Below, piece by piece: positions 35,470 to 46,300 of a stretch of DNA of 64,000 nt. The stretch comes from Paramarasmius palmivorus. Lineage: Eukaryota; Basidiomycota; Agaricomycetes; Agaricales; Marasmiaceae. The position numbers were made by a program, and so were the translations under genes. The notes beneath the pieces are model-generated. The model was not told the origin of the DNA. It saw nothing but the letters and a program-made list of their open reading frames with translations, and made no database searches. Location of the stretch: the NCBI GenBank assembly GCA_037176845.1, contig JAYKXP010000009.1, positions 186,001-250,000 of the forward strand, read 5' to 3'. The first letter of the stretch is position 1; each line of letters begins with the position of its first letter.

Positions 35470-36986
35470 TGGTCCAAGAAAGTTTCCTGTGCCATTGCCA
35501 TGCTCTATCGAGGTTTAGCGGGAGGCTAGTGGAGGGAACCCAAACTTGTCACGCCTATGCTGAGGGTTGAGCTGAGGAAAGTGCAGGTAGACATTGAGAT
35601 GTGTACACTTTTCGCCCTTCTGTGAACGGCGACCAAGAAAGGGATCGAACATTGGTGGCTGAAAAGGCTGGACAGATTCGGGACCGGTCAGGGTCGCTCC
35701 ATCCGTGACGCCGTGACGCACCGCGTCACTCGTCTTGAAACGCTACTGTATCTACGCTCTGTCCGCACCTGTCCACGTTCCAAGTATTCATTATACGGTG
35801 TCACTACTCTGTCACAATCAGACGGTTCAGACCAAAAATCGAAATCTCTCAATGTTGCGATGTCGTGTCAACAATACCATGTCTCTGGCCAAAATGCTTG
35901 CAGTTTTCATGAGGCTAGAACGAGGTCTGCAAAGGTATGCGGGAAAGGGTTTTGATCGATGCTTTATGACAGAATCATTGCGATTTGGGTGAAGGCGATG
36001 CGGTGCATCAAGGGTGCGTCTTTGAATCGTTGCATTTGCGATATGTCCTCTCATCTCGCTATCACGGGAATCAGGATGCTCTGCTGCGGACGGAATTTCA
36101 TCCATGAGAAACAACACGAAGAGCTGCCGTTTCTGCTGTCCATTTTCTTGAACATGCTGGTTCCCGTACAGTCGGATATCTCGTCAAGAGTTACATTCAA
36201 AAATCAACATCTTGCATACACGCGGCTGATATCCAAGCCAGGAACGCTCATTCTCAATGCTTTGTCCGAGGAAACGATCTACTCAGTATTTGAAGCTCTT
36301 CGTACTCCCGTCAAGTGAAGCGCTGGATCACACCGCCTCGAGAAATGCTCCACAGTCAACAGCATATCTTGTGAAACGGTTGCTGTAGTCGGAAGTCGAG
36401 CGCTTTTACCTATCAATTAACAATCAGAAAGCGGGGAAACTTTACGTGTGAGGTGCGGGAAGGAGAGCAGGACTTGGAAGGTAGCATCCCTCCTCAAAAG
36501 CCTTACTCCGCTTAGTACAAGGTGTGTTGCAGCTTTGACGCCTGCATAGCTGTCCCTGACACGAACAACAGACAGGTTACCCTGAATGTCTTGCATTCCT
36601 CGTGTATGACGCGCCGTAACACAAAGCATCCCAAGCACTTCGTTTCCGTGATAAACGGAGGTATGTCATCATACCCACAAGAGCCTTCTGCTCATCGGTG
36701 GAAGCTGTTGAAGAATCGTATTCGTCAAGGTAACATACAACCCGCAGGCTTGGTGGCGTTGGATCCAGGTATTTGCTGTTGAGCCTGGTCAAAAGGACTC
36801 GTGTGTAATAAGTGCGTATCAAGCGCACTACCATTCAGTGGAGTCATAACGTCCCTGGATATGGGGGTGGCGATGCATTAGCTTGAACTTGTGAACAAAC
36901 AAGAGAATACGGGAGACTTCCTTATAAATGGTGACTTCATTGCACAAATCCTCCACAAATCCTCCACTTTACTCCAACCTCCGACA
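35470..36986. other. Intergenic with unassigned frames
   Basis: The longest frame is plus 35959-36318 (119 residues, with CDMSSHLAITGIRMLCCGRN). Overlapping frames on both strands at 35713-36117 show no family signature. A small unrecognised gene is possible but not supported. Confidence 0.3.
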
Positions 36987-38670
36987 TGGACGGTTTAGCC
37001 GATTCACAATTCGACCCGGTAGACGTAGTGAATAATATGTAAGTCTAGGTCTAGTGTTCATAGTTTTTCTGCTGACAGATTCCTCTAGAATGGTGACGCG
37101 AGTACGCAAGTAGATTGTTCACTCTCTCCAGATATCTCACCCAGTCTCTAGTTCGTCGGCTTTGCAGGCTTCATCATTCTACTATGGGACCACATCGATA
37201 CGTTCGTAATGGAGGTGTGCAAATTTTGTTGTTATGGCGGGACGCGCTGTCTGACGGTTACTTCACAGGTTGAGTACGTCTGGTTCGGAGATAAGGGAAT
37301 ACGTCCGTGCACCCACTGCTTCGCTCACTTCGTGTCTGACTTTTATCTTCTCGAAGTCGTATATCTATTCTTCATTGTAAGCTTCAGCGCTGGCTTTGGA
37401 TAAACCTGTTCTAACGGTTTCAATCAGAATCGCTATTTGACCCCGCTCGGTTTCATCGTCAACCTATTGGGTAAGAGAAAGGCTGTTCGTCCTTTGTGCA
37501 TCATATTAACATGGTCACTAGCGTATACTTCCCCGATTTTTGCCGGCGAAGTAAGTGTTTTGATTTAGGATAGTATCTGACCTTGCTAATGTATTCTTCT
37601 AGACGTCCGTGGTTGTTTCTTTTCCAACCTAGGACTACCTCATAACTCATAACAATAGATGCGACAAGTTCATAAAATACGAGGGTGCAATGACTATGAT
37701 TGGCATCGACATTGCGGGGCTGATGATGCTCACACGGTATGTCCAATCTGTCATACATTCCGATGATCTGTGACAGTATATTTTAGTATTTACGCCTTGT
37801 ACGTGAAGCAAAAGTGGATCGTCCTAGTAGTCGCGTCACTCCTAGCATTGCATTTTGCTACCAATACATGGCTTCTGATCTATGGAATACCAGCTGTGCC
37901 TCGTTACACTTATCTAGCCGAGTGGGGTGTGCATTGTATGTAATTATTTTTTTCCTGTCGACCGATGCTAAAGGACAGCCATTTAGCGTGTTCGATGATA
38001 TTCAGTCCACAGTAAGTCAGTCAATATGCTCGTACTCTTAGATCTTGCTACCCTTCCATCGCTTCACTAGCTCTGTCTCACGGGTGTGGGCATCTTCAAC
38101 AGCCTGGCTACCTCTGGTGTATGACTCGGCAGTTTTTGGGCTCACCTTTTACAAGACGTACCCGAAGCTCCGAACAATGTCCACTTCTCGGGTCATGAAG
38201 CAGTTACTGGTAGATGGGCTTGTGTATTACGGGTGTGTGCTATGATTCTATAGCCTTTGTATTCAGTTGCTGAGGTGCTTTGGTAGCGTCATCCTCGCGG
38301 TCACTTTGGCCTTGAGCATAATGATCGCAACAGCTCCAGACGGGTTAAAGAACGTTGCTGCCCAGTGCGTTGTTTGAGGCACGCTTTTTATGTCAACTAA
38401 ACTCATCACTGTCTAAATAGGCTCGAACTACTGTAAGCTTCTGGACATTGTAAAAAAGATCCTATTGCTAACACGTGGTCCCGCAGACTAACGGTGACCA
38501 TGATGTCGCGTATCACACTCAACCTGAAGAGGTGTGCTAGAAGAGACGATCCTGTGGTGAATATCCCACTAGCTAGGGTGTCAACAAACAAAACACGCCC
38601 CTCGAACGATATGGAGCCACCTGCGCCAATATATCGGGGAGCAGCGAACTACTATAGGCCACATCTCTAG
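36987..38670 (+). CDS. DUF6533 domain multi-pass membrane protein, second gene
   Basis: Starts MDGLADSQFDPVDVVNN. The DUF6533 signature reads FAGFIILLWDHIDTFVMEVE plus YVWFGDKG after an intron inside it, then NRYLTPLGFIVNLL. Next come CDKFIKYEGAMTMIGIDIAG, LMMLT and YVKQKWIVLVVASLLALHFA. The C-terminal half is textbook for the family: SSTAWLPLVYDSAVFGLTFY, KTYPKLRTMSTSRVMKQLLV, DGLVYY, VTLALSIMIATAPDGLKNVA, AQLELL, LTVTMMSRITLNLKRC. It ends YYRPHL at 38668-38670. About seven helices are expected. The gene looks intact; its function is unknown. Confidence 0.8.
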
Positions 38671-39615
38671 TTATAATTGTTGTATTCTTGGACTGAAGTA
38701 GTGTATTTCATTGTGCTTATTTCTGTACTCTGTATTATAGGTTACGCTCTGTTACGCTCAATCTTGAAATGTATTCCCGAGCCTGACGATTCCAAAGGCG
38801 GACACTTCTGAAGCTAAGCGCCCACAAGCGCTGGCGACCGCTCTCGGAATTCTCAATGACCCTTTAAGTATGTGTAGATTGCACGAAGTATGGCTCTCAA
38901 TTCTTTTCATTTCGTTACCAAGAGTACTGCTCGTTTTGAAAGTGAGTTTGAACACGAATGCAATGTATGGGTGACACAAAACACGGCCCGCTTTCTTCAT
39001 CTCGGATACATGCCGGTGATCCGTAGCCCTTGCACTGACAGCCGTTCCCCAGTGCGTGATTTCCGTTCCAATCCTGCCCAATGCCTGTGTATGATACCCA
39101 TTTCATCAGCGCCGATGCCAGTGTGGAGATTTGGAGTATACCTTTGAGTAATCCCGATACTTGATTCCGTCTCCGTTGATTTTGCAGACATTTCCATGGC
39201 GATGACCATATCCGACCGTAGCCTAAGTACTACCAGGTAAACGAGGTGTTCATCGGAGAGAGAGAAGCATACCTCCGTCGTTCTGTTGGTGGACTTTAGT
39301 GGTCCTGCGCGCAGGACTATCGCCAATAAAGAGTCGGAGTAGAGAATTATGTTGGCGCCCACTTGAGCGCCCTCGAACCCGGTGTCGCGCAAGGTCTGTC
39401 GGCCTTTGTCAGAAACAGAACTCCGTCCACAGGCAAGTGTCTAGTGGCTTACCATCGCACATCATTCCACTAGCTTCAAATGCCATGACCAGGGAAGTAT
39501 GGGGATGTGAGGGTATAAGAATGAATGGGTTCAATGTGGATGATTTGGGAGCTAGTCGCTCGAGGAGCCCACAACCTCTATCCCACGCCACCACCGTGCG
39601 AATCAGCCGAGGCAA
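38671..39615. other. Intergenic with unassigned minus-strand frames
   Basis: Minus frames at 38758-39081, 38915-39106 and 38997-39392 could be pieces of one spliced gene (for example GAQVGANIILYSDSLLAIVL then ..GIGQDWNGNHALGNGCQCKG). I could not join them convincingly and recognise no family. Confidence 0.3.
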
Positions 39616-40171
39616 GGTTGGGAAGTGGAAGGGGTAAAAAAAAAAAAAAAAAGCAGAGGGACAGAAGAGAGTAGAAAGTAGAGAAACAAGAGAGAGAGAA
39701 AAAAAACAAAATTTAAACAAAACAAAGAGATGGAAGAAAACAGAGAAGTAGAGAAACGAAGGAGATGAGAGAAACGAAGGAGACGAGAGAAACGAAGGAG
39801 ACGAGAGAAACAGACAGGGAAGAGAGAAGAGAAACAGACAGAATAGAGAGAGAAACGGAGAGGAGACAGAGAAACAAAGGAGACGAGAGAAACAGACAGA
39901 GAAGACAGAAGCAGAGACGAAAGAGAAATGAGAAACAAACTGAGAAACAAGAAACGAGAGAGAGAAGAGAAAAAGAGACAGAGAAGACAGAAGCAGAGAC
40001 GAAAGAGAAATGAGAAACAAACTGAGAAACAAGAAACGAGAGAGAGAAGAGAAAAAGAGACAAGAAACAGAGAAAACGAAGACAGAGAGAAGAGAAGAGA
40101 AGAGAAACGAAAGAAATAGGAAATGGCAGAGAAACGAGAAACGAGAAGAGAAATTTGAAAAAAAAGAGACG

Positions 40172-40208
<37 letters not shown>

Positions 40209-40330
40209 AAACAGACAAAACGAAGACAGAAAAGAGACAGAGAGGGACGAGGGAAACAGAGAGAAAACAAGAGACGAGACGAGATAAACAGATCAGACAG
40301 AGACGGTGACAGAACAGAAACGAAAGTAAA
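39616..40330. repeat. Polypurine tract with nested tandem repeats
   Basis: About 700 bases in which the plus strand is almost only A and G with scattered C. It starts with an A-run near 39636-39652. It contains three 18-bp repeats (GAGAAACGAAGGAGACGA) at 39751-39804, two copies of an 82-bp unit at about 39894-40058, and a (GA)n run at about 40177-40203. Long frames on both strands, serine/leucine-rich on minus and arginine/glutamate-rich on plus, are products of the composition and not genes. Confidence 0.9.
39894..40058 (+). repeat. 82-bp tandem repeat, two copies
   Basis: The unit beginning AGACAGAGAAGACAGAAGCA at 39894 recurs at 39976, and the match runs on to about 40058. The period of 82 is not a multiple of three, which argues against a coding origin. 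Confidence 0.85.
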
Positions 40331-40684
40331 ATGACAATACAACAATAATACTTACTATACCTACCCATACTTACCCGGTCGAGTCCAGGAGTCCAAAGTC
40401 GAGACTCGTAAATCAAACGCCTAAAGCAAATCAAGGTCAGCCGGTACGAATCGAGACTGGCGCGAACACTCACTTGACTTCATATGGCCATATTCAAGTT
40501 GCTCCAGATTGGAGTTCCTGTCAAGGTCAGCAGATAACAATGTCCACCATCAAACCCAAGAAGAAAAAGTGTCCGTAATCACATAAAGTCCATCGAATGC
40601 CCAAAGTCCAATTAAATAACGTCCTCAAGTCCAAGCCAAGAAACCAAAGAGATTGCAATGCCTCCAACGACGCACCATAGCCCA

Positions 40685-42169
40685 TCAGGCTGTCGCCACT
40701 GGTTTAAGCAGATTATCCACATCCTCAATACCACCAAGAGTAGAAAGAAGTCCCTTCCAAGCCTTCATCCTCTCCACCGCCGACTTGAAAGGAATAGAAA
40801 TAACATCTGGACAAGCCTTGTGGATGACCACAGGAGTACCGGGAACGAGGCTTTCGTCAAAAGCTTCATCCCAATCCTCCACCTCTTCCTCCGAAGAGGT
40901 AGCCGCTTTGTCCATATTAAACGGCTTCAACTGCAATGGCTTGCAAAATGAGGCGTCACCTTCTAACCAGCCGCAGTCTTGATCAACATCTCCCCCAACG
41001 TCAGCACCAAACACGTCGCATGGCTCCGGCATTCTGAACGAGTGCTCATGGGCACCCGTAGCAAAGATCTCACCTAGATCAATGCTAATGTCCTCTGACA
41101 GAGAGGTATCCCGACTGGGACCTGCCATGTCGGTCCACGTCAATGTCGACGACATTGAGAGAGAGCTCTCGTCAAGAGCCTCATCCCAATCATACACCTC
41201 TACATTTGACTCATTCGCCGCCTTGGATGGCATCACCAACTGCAACGCCATCGTAAGCATCCCCTCAATCTCATGTTCACTCATCAACACATCCTCTCCC
41301 TCCTCAGACACATCATCACCGTCATCATTCTCATCATGTTCATCCATATACTCGTCCAAGTCAAAGAATTCCTCGTACCCCACTCTGACACAACATTCAC
41401 CCGCCTCCTCATCACCATCAACATCCATGGAAGACTCACCGTCGTCGAGACAGCCCGCCTCGACTCCGTCTTCTTCGAAGATCGTATACAGATCCCTGCA
41501 AGCATTGCCTTCGTCCTCTTCAAGGATGGTGTACAACTTTCTCGCAGGTTGTCTTGCAGGTTGTCTGGGAGGCTGTACGACGTGAGCAACAAACGACGAC
41601 GACGAGCAGGGTGAACATACTTGGATGTAGATAACCTCTTCATAGTAATCGCTTAGGTCACTATCGAAAGAGTCGGCCGATGCCTAGATAGTGGAAAGGA
41701 AGACGCGTCAGTGCAAGTGAGACATTTGAGACCCCTAAACACTCACCAAGGAATCGAGCGAATCTTCAGATGGAAGCCAGTCGAGCGACTCGGATGGGCT
41801 GTACAAAAGAGAATCTTCGTTCTTGATCTCTTCTGCTGTCAGTACATCTCCTACTTCGACAGACCCCGAGTCATCTCCAGGAGCGCGTCCCTTAAGGACA
41901 CCCCCAAGAGACGAACGACGTTCACCATCCACCTCACACACCTCAACACCCTCATACTCCTCCTGCTGAGGGACCCAACCCATGATAGAGCCCGAAGGTG
42001 TACCACGAGCAGGGCCCTCAACAGCATCGACCCCTTTTTCTACCGCCGACGCGCTGTAAATGGCCGAAGCCATAGTCAACTCTTTAGCGGTAGAGATAAC
42101 AGAAACATGCCAAGTAGTCTTCAAGAGGTTCTCGTTGAAGGCAGACATGTTAGAAGTTTGGAAAGGCAT
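40685..42169 (-). CDS. Highly acidic low-complexity protein with short internal repeats, unknown
   Basis: Two exons. Exon 1 runs from MPFQTSNMSAFNENL (42169; MSAFNENL at 42148 is an equally good start) to SLDWLPSEDSLDSL. A 65-nt intron (GTGAGT..CTATCTAG) precedes ASADSFDSDLSDYYEEVIYI. Exon 2 is very rich in Asp/Glu (FFDLDEYMDEHDENDDGDDV). Two motifs occur twice each: KLYTILEEDEGNACRD and DLYTIFEEDGVEAGC, and VYDWDEALDES and VEDWDEAFDES. There is no signal peptide, helix bundle or enzyme motif. The tail MKAWKGLLSTLGGIEDVDNL is the only ordered-looking part. It is probably an intrinsically disordered nuclear or cytosolic protein, perhaps lineage-specific. The PARQPARK patch is basic. The function is unknown. 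Confidence 0.65.
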
Positions 42170-43392
42170 TTCGTAGTAGCTGATGATGATAGTCAAGAGC
42201 AAAGAAGTGAGGGGAAAAAGGAGGCGATTTCTGGGGGATTTTATGCTCGGGAACTTGTTTGGCACTGTATGGCTTGGATTGACCCATCTACACGTGATTC
42301 GTTTGAGCCAAACAATCCAGATTCCAGGGAGAGCTTTTGGCGCATTTTCGCGTTGGTTTTGGACGCGTACGAGGAGGAGGGAGATGGAGGAGAAAGACGA
42401 GACACGGAAGAATCGAGGTAACGGCGAAAAAGCCTGCCAAGTCCGTCAATCAGATCAAATCGAAACCCCATTTAACCCGGCGTTGCGAAGCAACTGCGCA
42501 GCCACGATTATGAGGTCACCGATCCCTTGTCAGCAAAACTTGCTCCTTTCCTTCATGTTTAAGCATTGCAGAGTGTTCGACGATGGGAGACCTCTGAAGT
42601 ACCCCATGTTATCGCAAATGAGCCAAGTTTCTTGAGGATCGACATTTTATGGGAGTCACATGATCTACAAAGGCGAGCTTGCTGCGGCGAGCCAGTTTTT
42701 TCAGGTAAGTTACCAGTGTAGTTCCAAAGGGAGGTTTATTCATCACGCGAAAACAGGGACAAGGAACTAGAAATCACAAACACGCGTAATATAGGTCAAG
42801 TTTCAAGTCAATACGAGATTTCTCGAGTTGGGATATGGTGCGGATTGGTGCGGATATAAAAACGAAACGAGACAGTTTTCAGGGACCATAGGGTGACGGA
42901 TATATAACGTGCGTGTGAAGGTGAGTAGTAGTCAGAGTCGGAGACTCTTCGACCCTAGAGGATGTAGTATCAATATTCAGGCCTAACGGGACGCTCCGCA
43001 GGTCTCCACCATTGAATTTCGGACATGCCTCACCGTGTTCAGCAGATTCTTAACAGGTTTTTGCTGCAACATGACTGCGGTCAAAGACCCAGAATCCGGG
43101 CTCAGAACACACGTCTTTTTTTTGCGCACGGTATTCGACAAAACGAGCTTCTAAACCCTTGGATTACAACTGCGCTATTGAAGGAGGCTGTTGCATGATT
43201 TTGCGACGCCGACGTAGCCGTGCTTTTCCTGCGGTTTGCTATGTGCTTAGTTGGTCTTCGTCCCTTATTCCTGGAATATAAATGTTCATCTATCCTAGCA
43301 GGCTTCATTCACTCAACCTACCTCATAACTGTCTCGCAACTCGACACGCTGTGCATCTATAACGCAACATCTATTGAAAGCTACTGCTCGTG
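42170..43392. other. Divergent intergenic region
   Basis: Lies between the acidic protein gene (minus) and the hydrolase gene (plus), so it holds both promoters. The duplicated GGTGCGGAT..GGTGCGGATATAAAA near 42837-42858 contains a TATA-like string. No gene seen; the plus frame 42183-42635 has no family resemblance. Confidence 0.35.
43277..43283 (+). promoter_or_regulatory. TATA box of the TAP-like hydrolase gene
   Basis: TATAAAT 110 bases upstream of the ATG at 43393, followed by CT-rich leader sequence. Confidence 0.45.
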
Positions 43393-46300
43393 ATGAAACG
43401 CAACTTTCACGTCATCTGCGTTGGTTTACTCTCCATCCTTGGAGAAGGAGCGCTATCCAAATACCTAAACCCTCGACTGGAATGGACTGAATCCTCGTGG
43501 GCATCTGTAAGTCACCTTTGTGTCCCATCACTCGCGTCTGATAAGACGCCCAGAACGGGGTGGTTCCTGGCGTCTGATTAGACGGAGTGATGGGGGTTTT
43601 TCCTGCACCCCGATGCACCTTCCTACTGCTCCTCGCTGCACCTGTCTTTTCCTCTCCTCATTTCTTCAAGTCTCCGCCGCCCCATCTGCCGGTCCTCGCT
43701 GCCGGCCTCAATGACTCATCACCAGTTTTTACAGCTTTCTCTGTCACTCCCACGGCCTTCGTCATCACTCGCTCCCGTTGTTGCCTCAACGGCGTCGCTG
43801 TCGTCAAATTTTTTTTTCCAGTCACCACACAGCAAGCAACCCTACAGTATCTGCTAATCCTCGCAGCCGCCGGCCTTCAGCTTTGTGAATCATCGTTGCT
43901 CTCATTGATGCCCAAGTATCATCGTCAATGTCGTTGTCGTCGTCGAAATTTTTTCTCGGGCCAGAATTCGTTCAACACCGTACTTGGGGCTGACCCCTCT
44001 CCTAGCCAGTATATCGAATCATTTGCTTGGAATGACGGCCTGGGAGAGTACCTGCAAACTAAATTTTTCATCAGGTACGTCTCTAATTCTGTCTCAGAAC
44101 TGAACTTTCACTGACACATTTTGTACTGCCCAGTTTTTCACTCCATCAATCTCAACATCTAGTATTGCTCAACACGCTAATCTGGTGCTCCCAAGTCAAC
44201 CCTTTCCTCTTCCATCAGCCTCTAGCTTGCTCGATTCTCGAATCATAGGCCGCGTTTGGAAGGATATGAGGCAGGTAGAGGTAATGTGTATGCTGGAGTT
44301 CTAAGATATGCCAAATAGGTATGCTCTACTCCCCGATATGCTGATGCTCACCGTTACTGAACATTTTGCCTTCACGCAGTGTTGCTTAAACCCATCAATC
44401 TCGAAGAATGCATGGATGTGACTTCCCCTTAGTACAGTGTCTAGTGTTTGGTTGTCCACATGTACTTCACATGCTATATATATGAAATACAACTATCCGT
44501 ATCATCTAATGCATATTGCACCTATTGTGTCCCTTTGTTCAATGTGCCGCTTGCAAGCGCCCATCAGGCGCCCATGTCTTGCGTGGTTTCAATCTCTCGA
44601 TTTTCATCTTGTCTCTTCCTTCCTTGAGATGCATTGTACTGAAAGCCATCTTAAATGGTTAGAGATAGGTTTTGAGGACGTTCCGGCTCCTTATTTGCAG
44701 GGCAACCGTGCAATTCTGGTGAAAAGATCTGTGAAACTCACCTCTCGACACAATATTCGGCTCCTGCAATGCTTTCTATCACCATTCTGGTACCAATATT
44801 TAACTATAAGCACTCTATTAGCACTTGCTGATACCCTTGATACTTACGAAGTGCGTAAACTTGATGCACGCTCGTACAATCAAGGTATCTACTGTGGAAC
44901 TCACTCTGGTGTTCATATTTCTACGGGATTATCGTTTTCCTCTTAGATCTATGGTCAAGAGGTCGTTCAAAATCGTTCATTGTGATGTAAATAGACTGAC
45001 TGAAGTTCCTGAGAGCGGTAGAAGTGGGAGCTGGCTTGTGGTCTGAAGCTTGTAATTGACATTGAGGTGCGTACTATCAATTGATCATACCATGTCTTCA
45101 TACATCGTCCCCCAAGTCCTCAACTCAAATTGACATCCCGCATGCGGTCATAAGCTGAGAGCCACTTCATGCTATATTTATGTCCTCGACAATGGTTGTA
45201 TACTATCTACTAGAATTTCGAGAGCCCGATTAATGTTTGAATTGCTTAAACGGTGAACTGGACTTAGTGCGATTCCAAGTCTACATTCCATCAAATATTG
45301 GTTTTGCAAGATATGTATTATCAAGTTGACTAAAACAGATGATATACCGAACACGATATCATAACTTAAAGATATTGCCGTTTACAGAGAAAGTATAAGT
45401 CAATGTGCTCGAGCAAGCTAAGACACGGATTATGCATTCGCTCTAATTACCAACAAGTCTCGCGCGTTGCAATGAGTGTATAATAAAGTCTGAGTTAGCA
45501 TCTAGTCAATGCATCACAAGGCTAAGAAAACAATTGAGGTTGGCGGGACGGGCCCAGAAGGGTGATGATATAGAGCTTGTGATGTCGAGTAGTCGAGTAG
45601 GAGCGTACGTTGACCAACGGGAGTGTTGCGAGGGGTGCTGAGAGCCAGAGGATATCTGAAGATGATTGCCCAACGACACAAATTAGAAAGCAAAGACGAG
45701 TTGGTAATGATGCTCTCACCAAACGAGCGTTGTTCGCCATCCTCGTATTTCTCCTTGGCAAGTTGGCCATAGAATTCACTTTGGTTGGGCTTAATCGCAG
45801 GGTTCATGAGACGTCATTCATCCATGCCCGTCACAACGTATTCCCGGGCTTCGAGTATTCGTAGGACGCGCAGTTGTGAAGACTTCCCATGTTGCCCACT
45901 GTAGATTCCTTTGGAGCTTCGTTTTCGTGAGTAGGAAGATGTGTTAACTGTGACCATGAGGATACTCGAGTACAAAGCCTAATGAAGCTAAGGCATTTTT
46001 AAAAAATTTTTGAGTTCAAAAATTGGAGCTTGGCGCACCTGATAAATTCTGACAATGACGCTACCCTCTTTCTTTCTCTCGACAACAACAAAAAAGCCGC
46101 GAGAGTAGTGGAGGAGGCATCTGGCGACGAGATATAACATCTTCAACTACGAGTTCAATGTTGGGCGGGCTGAGGGGCAGTGATGACGAGTAATCACTCC
46201 AAGTTCGATGACGATGACGATGACGGTATCCGGAAGGTTCGAGTTGAGTTTTGATGATTCATGGAGGCCGGCGACAGCGAGGACCAGGAGGAACTGTAGG

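Noticed and set aside
39409..40473. 354-residue minus-strand frame rich in Ser, Leu and Phe, with apparent hydrophobic helices
   Set aside because: It is the pyrimidine strand of a simple polypurine repeat; composition alone produces the frame, and the 82-bp period is not a multiple of three.
43587..44114. 175-residue plus-strand frame and its mirror at 46307-46753 minus
   Set aside because: Both lie in the inverted repeat arms of the transposon and mirror each other; no transposase or other motif.
44437..44946. 169-residue frame inside the transposon as possible transposase
   Set aside because: No BED finger, RNase H fold residues or hAT dimerisation motif visible; too short for a hAT transposase.
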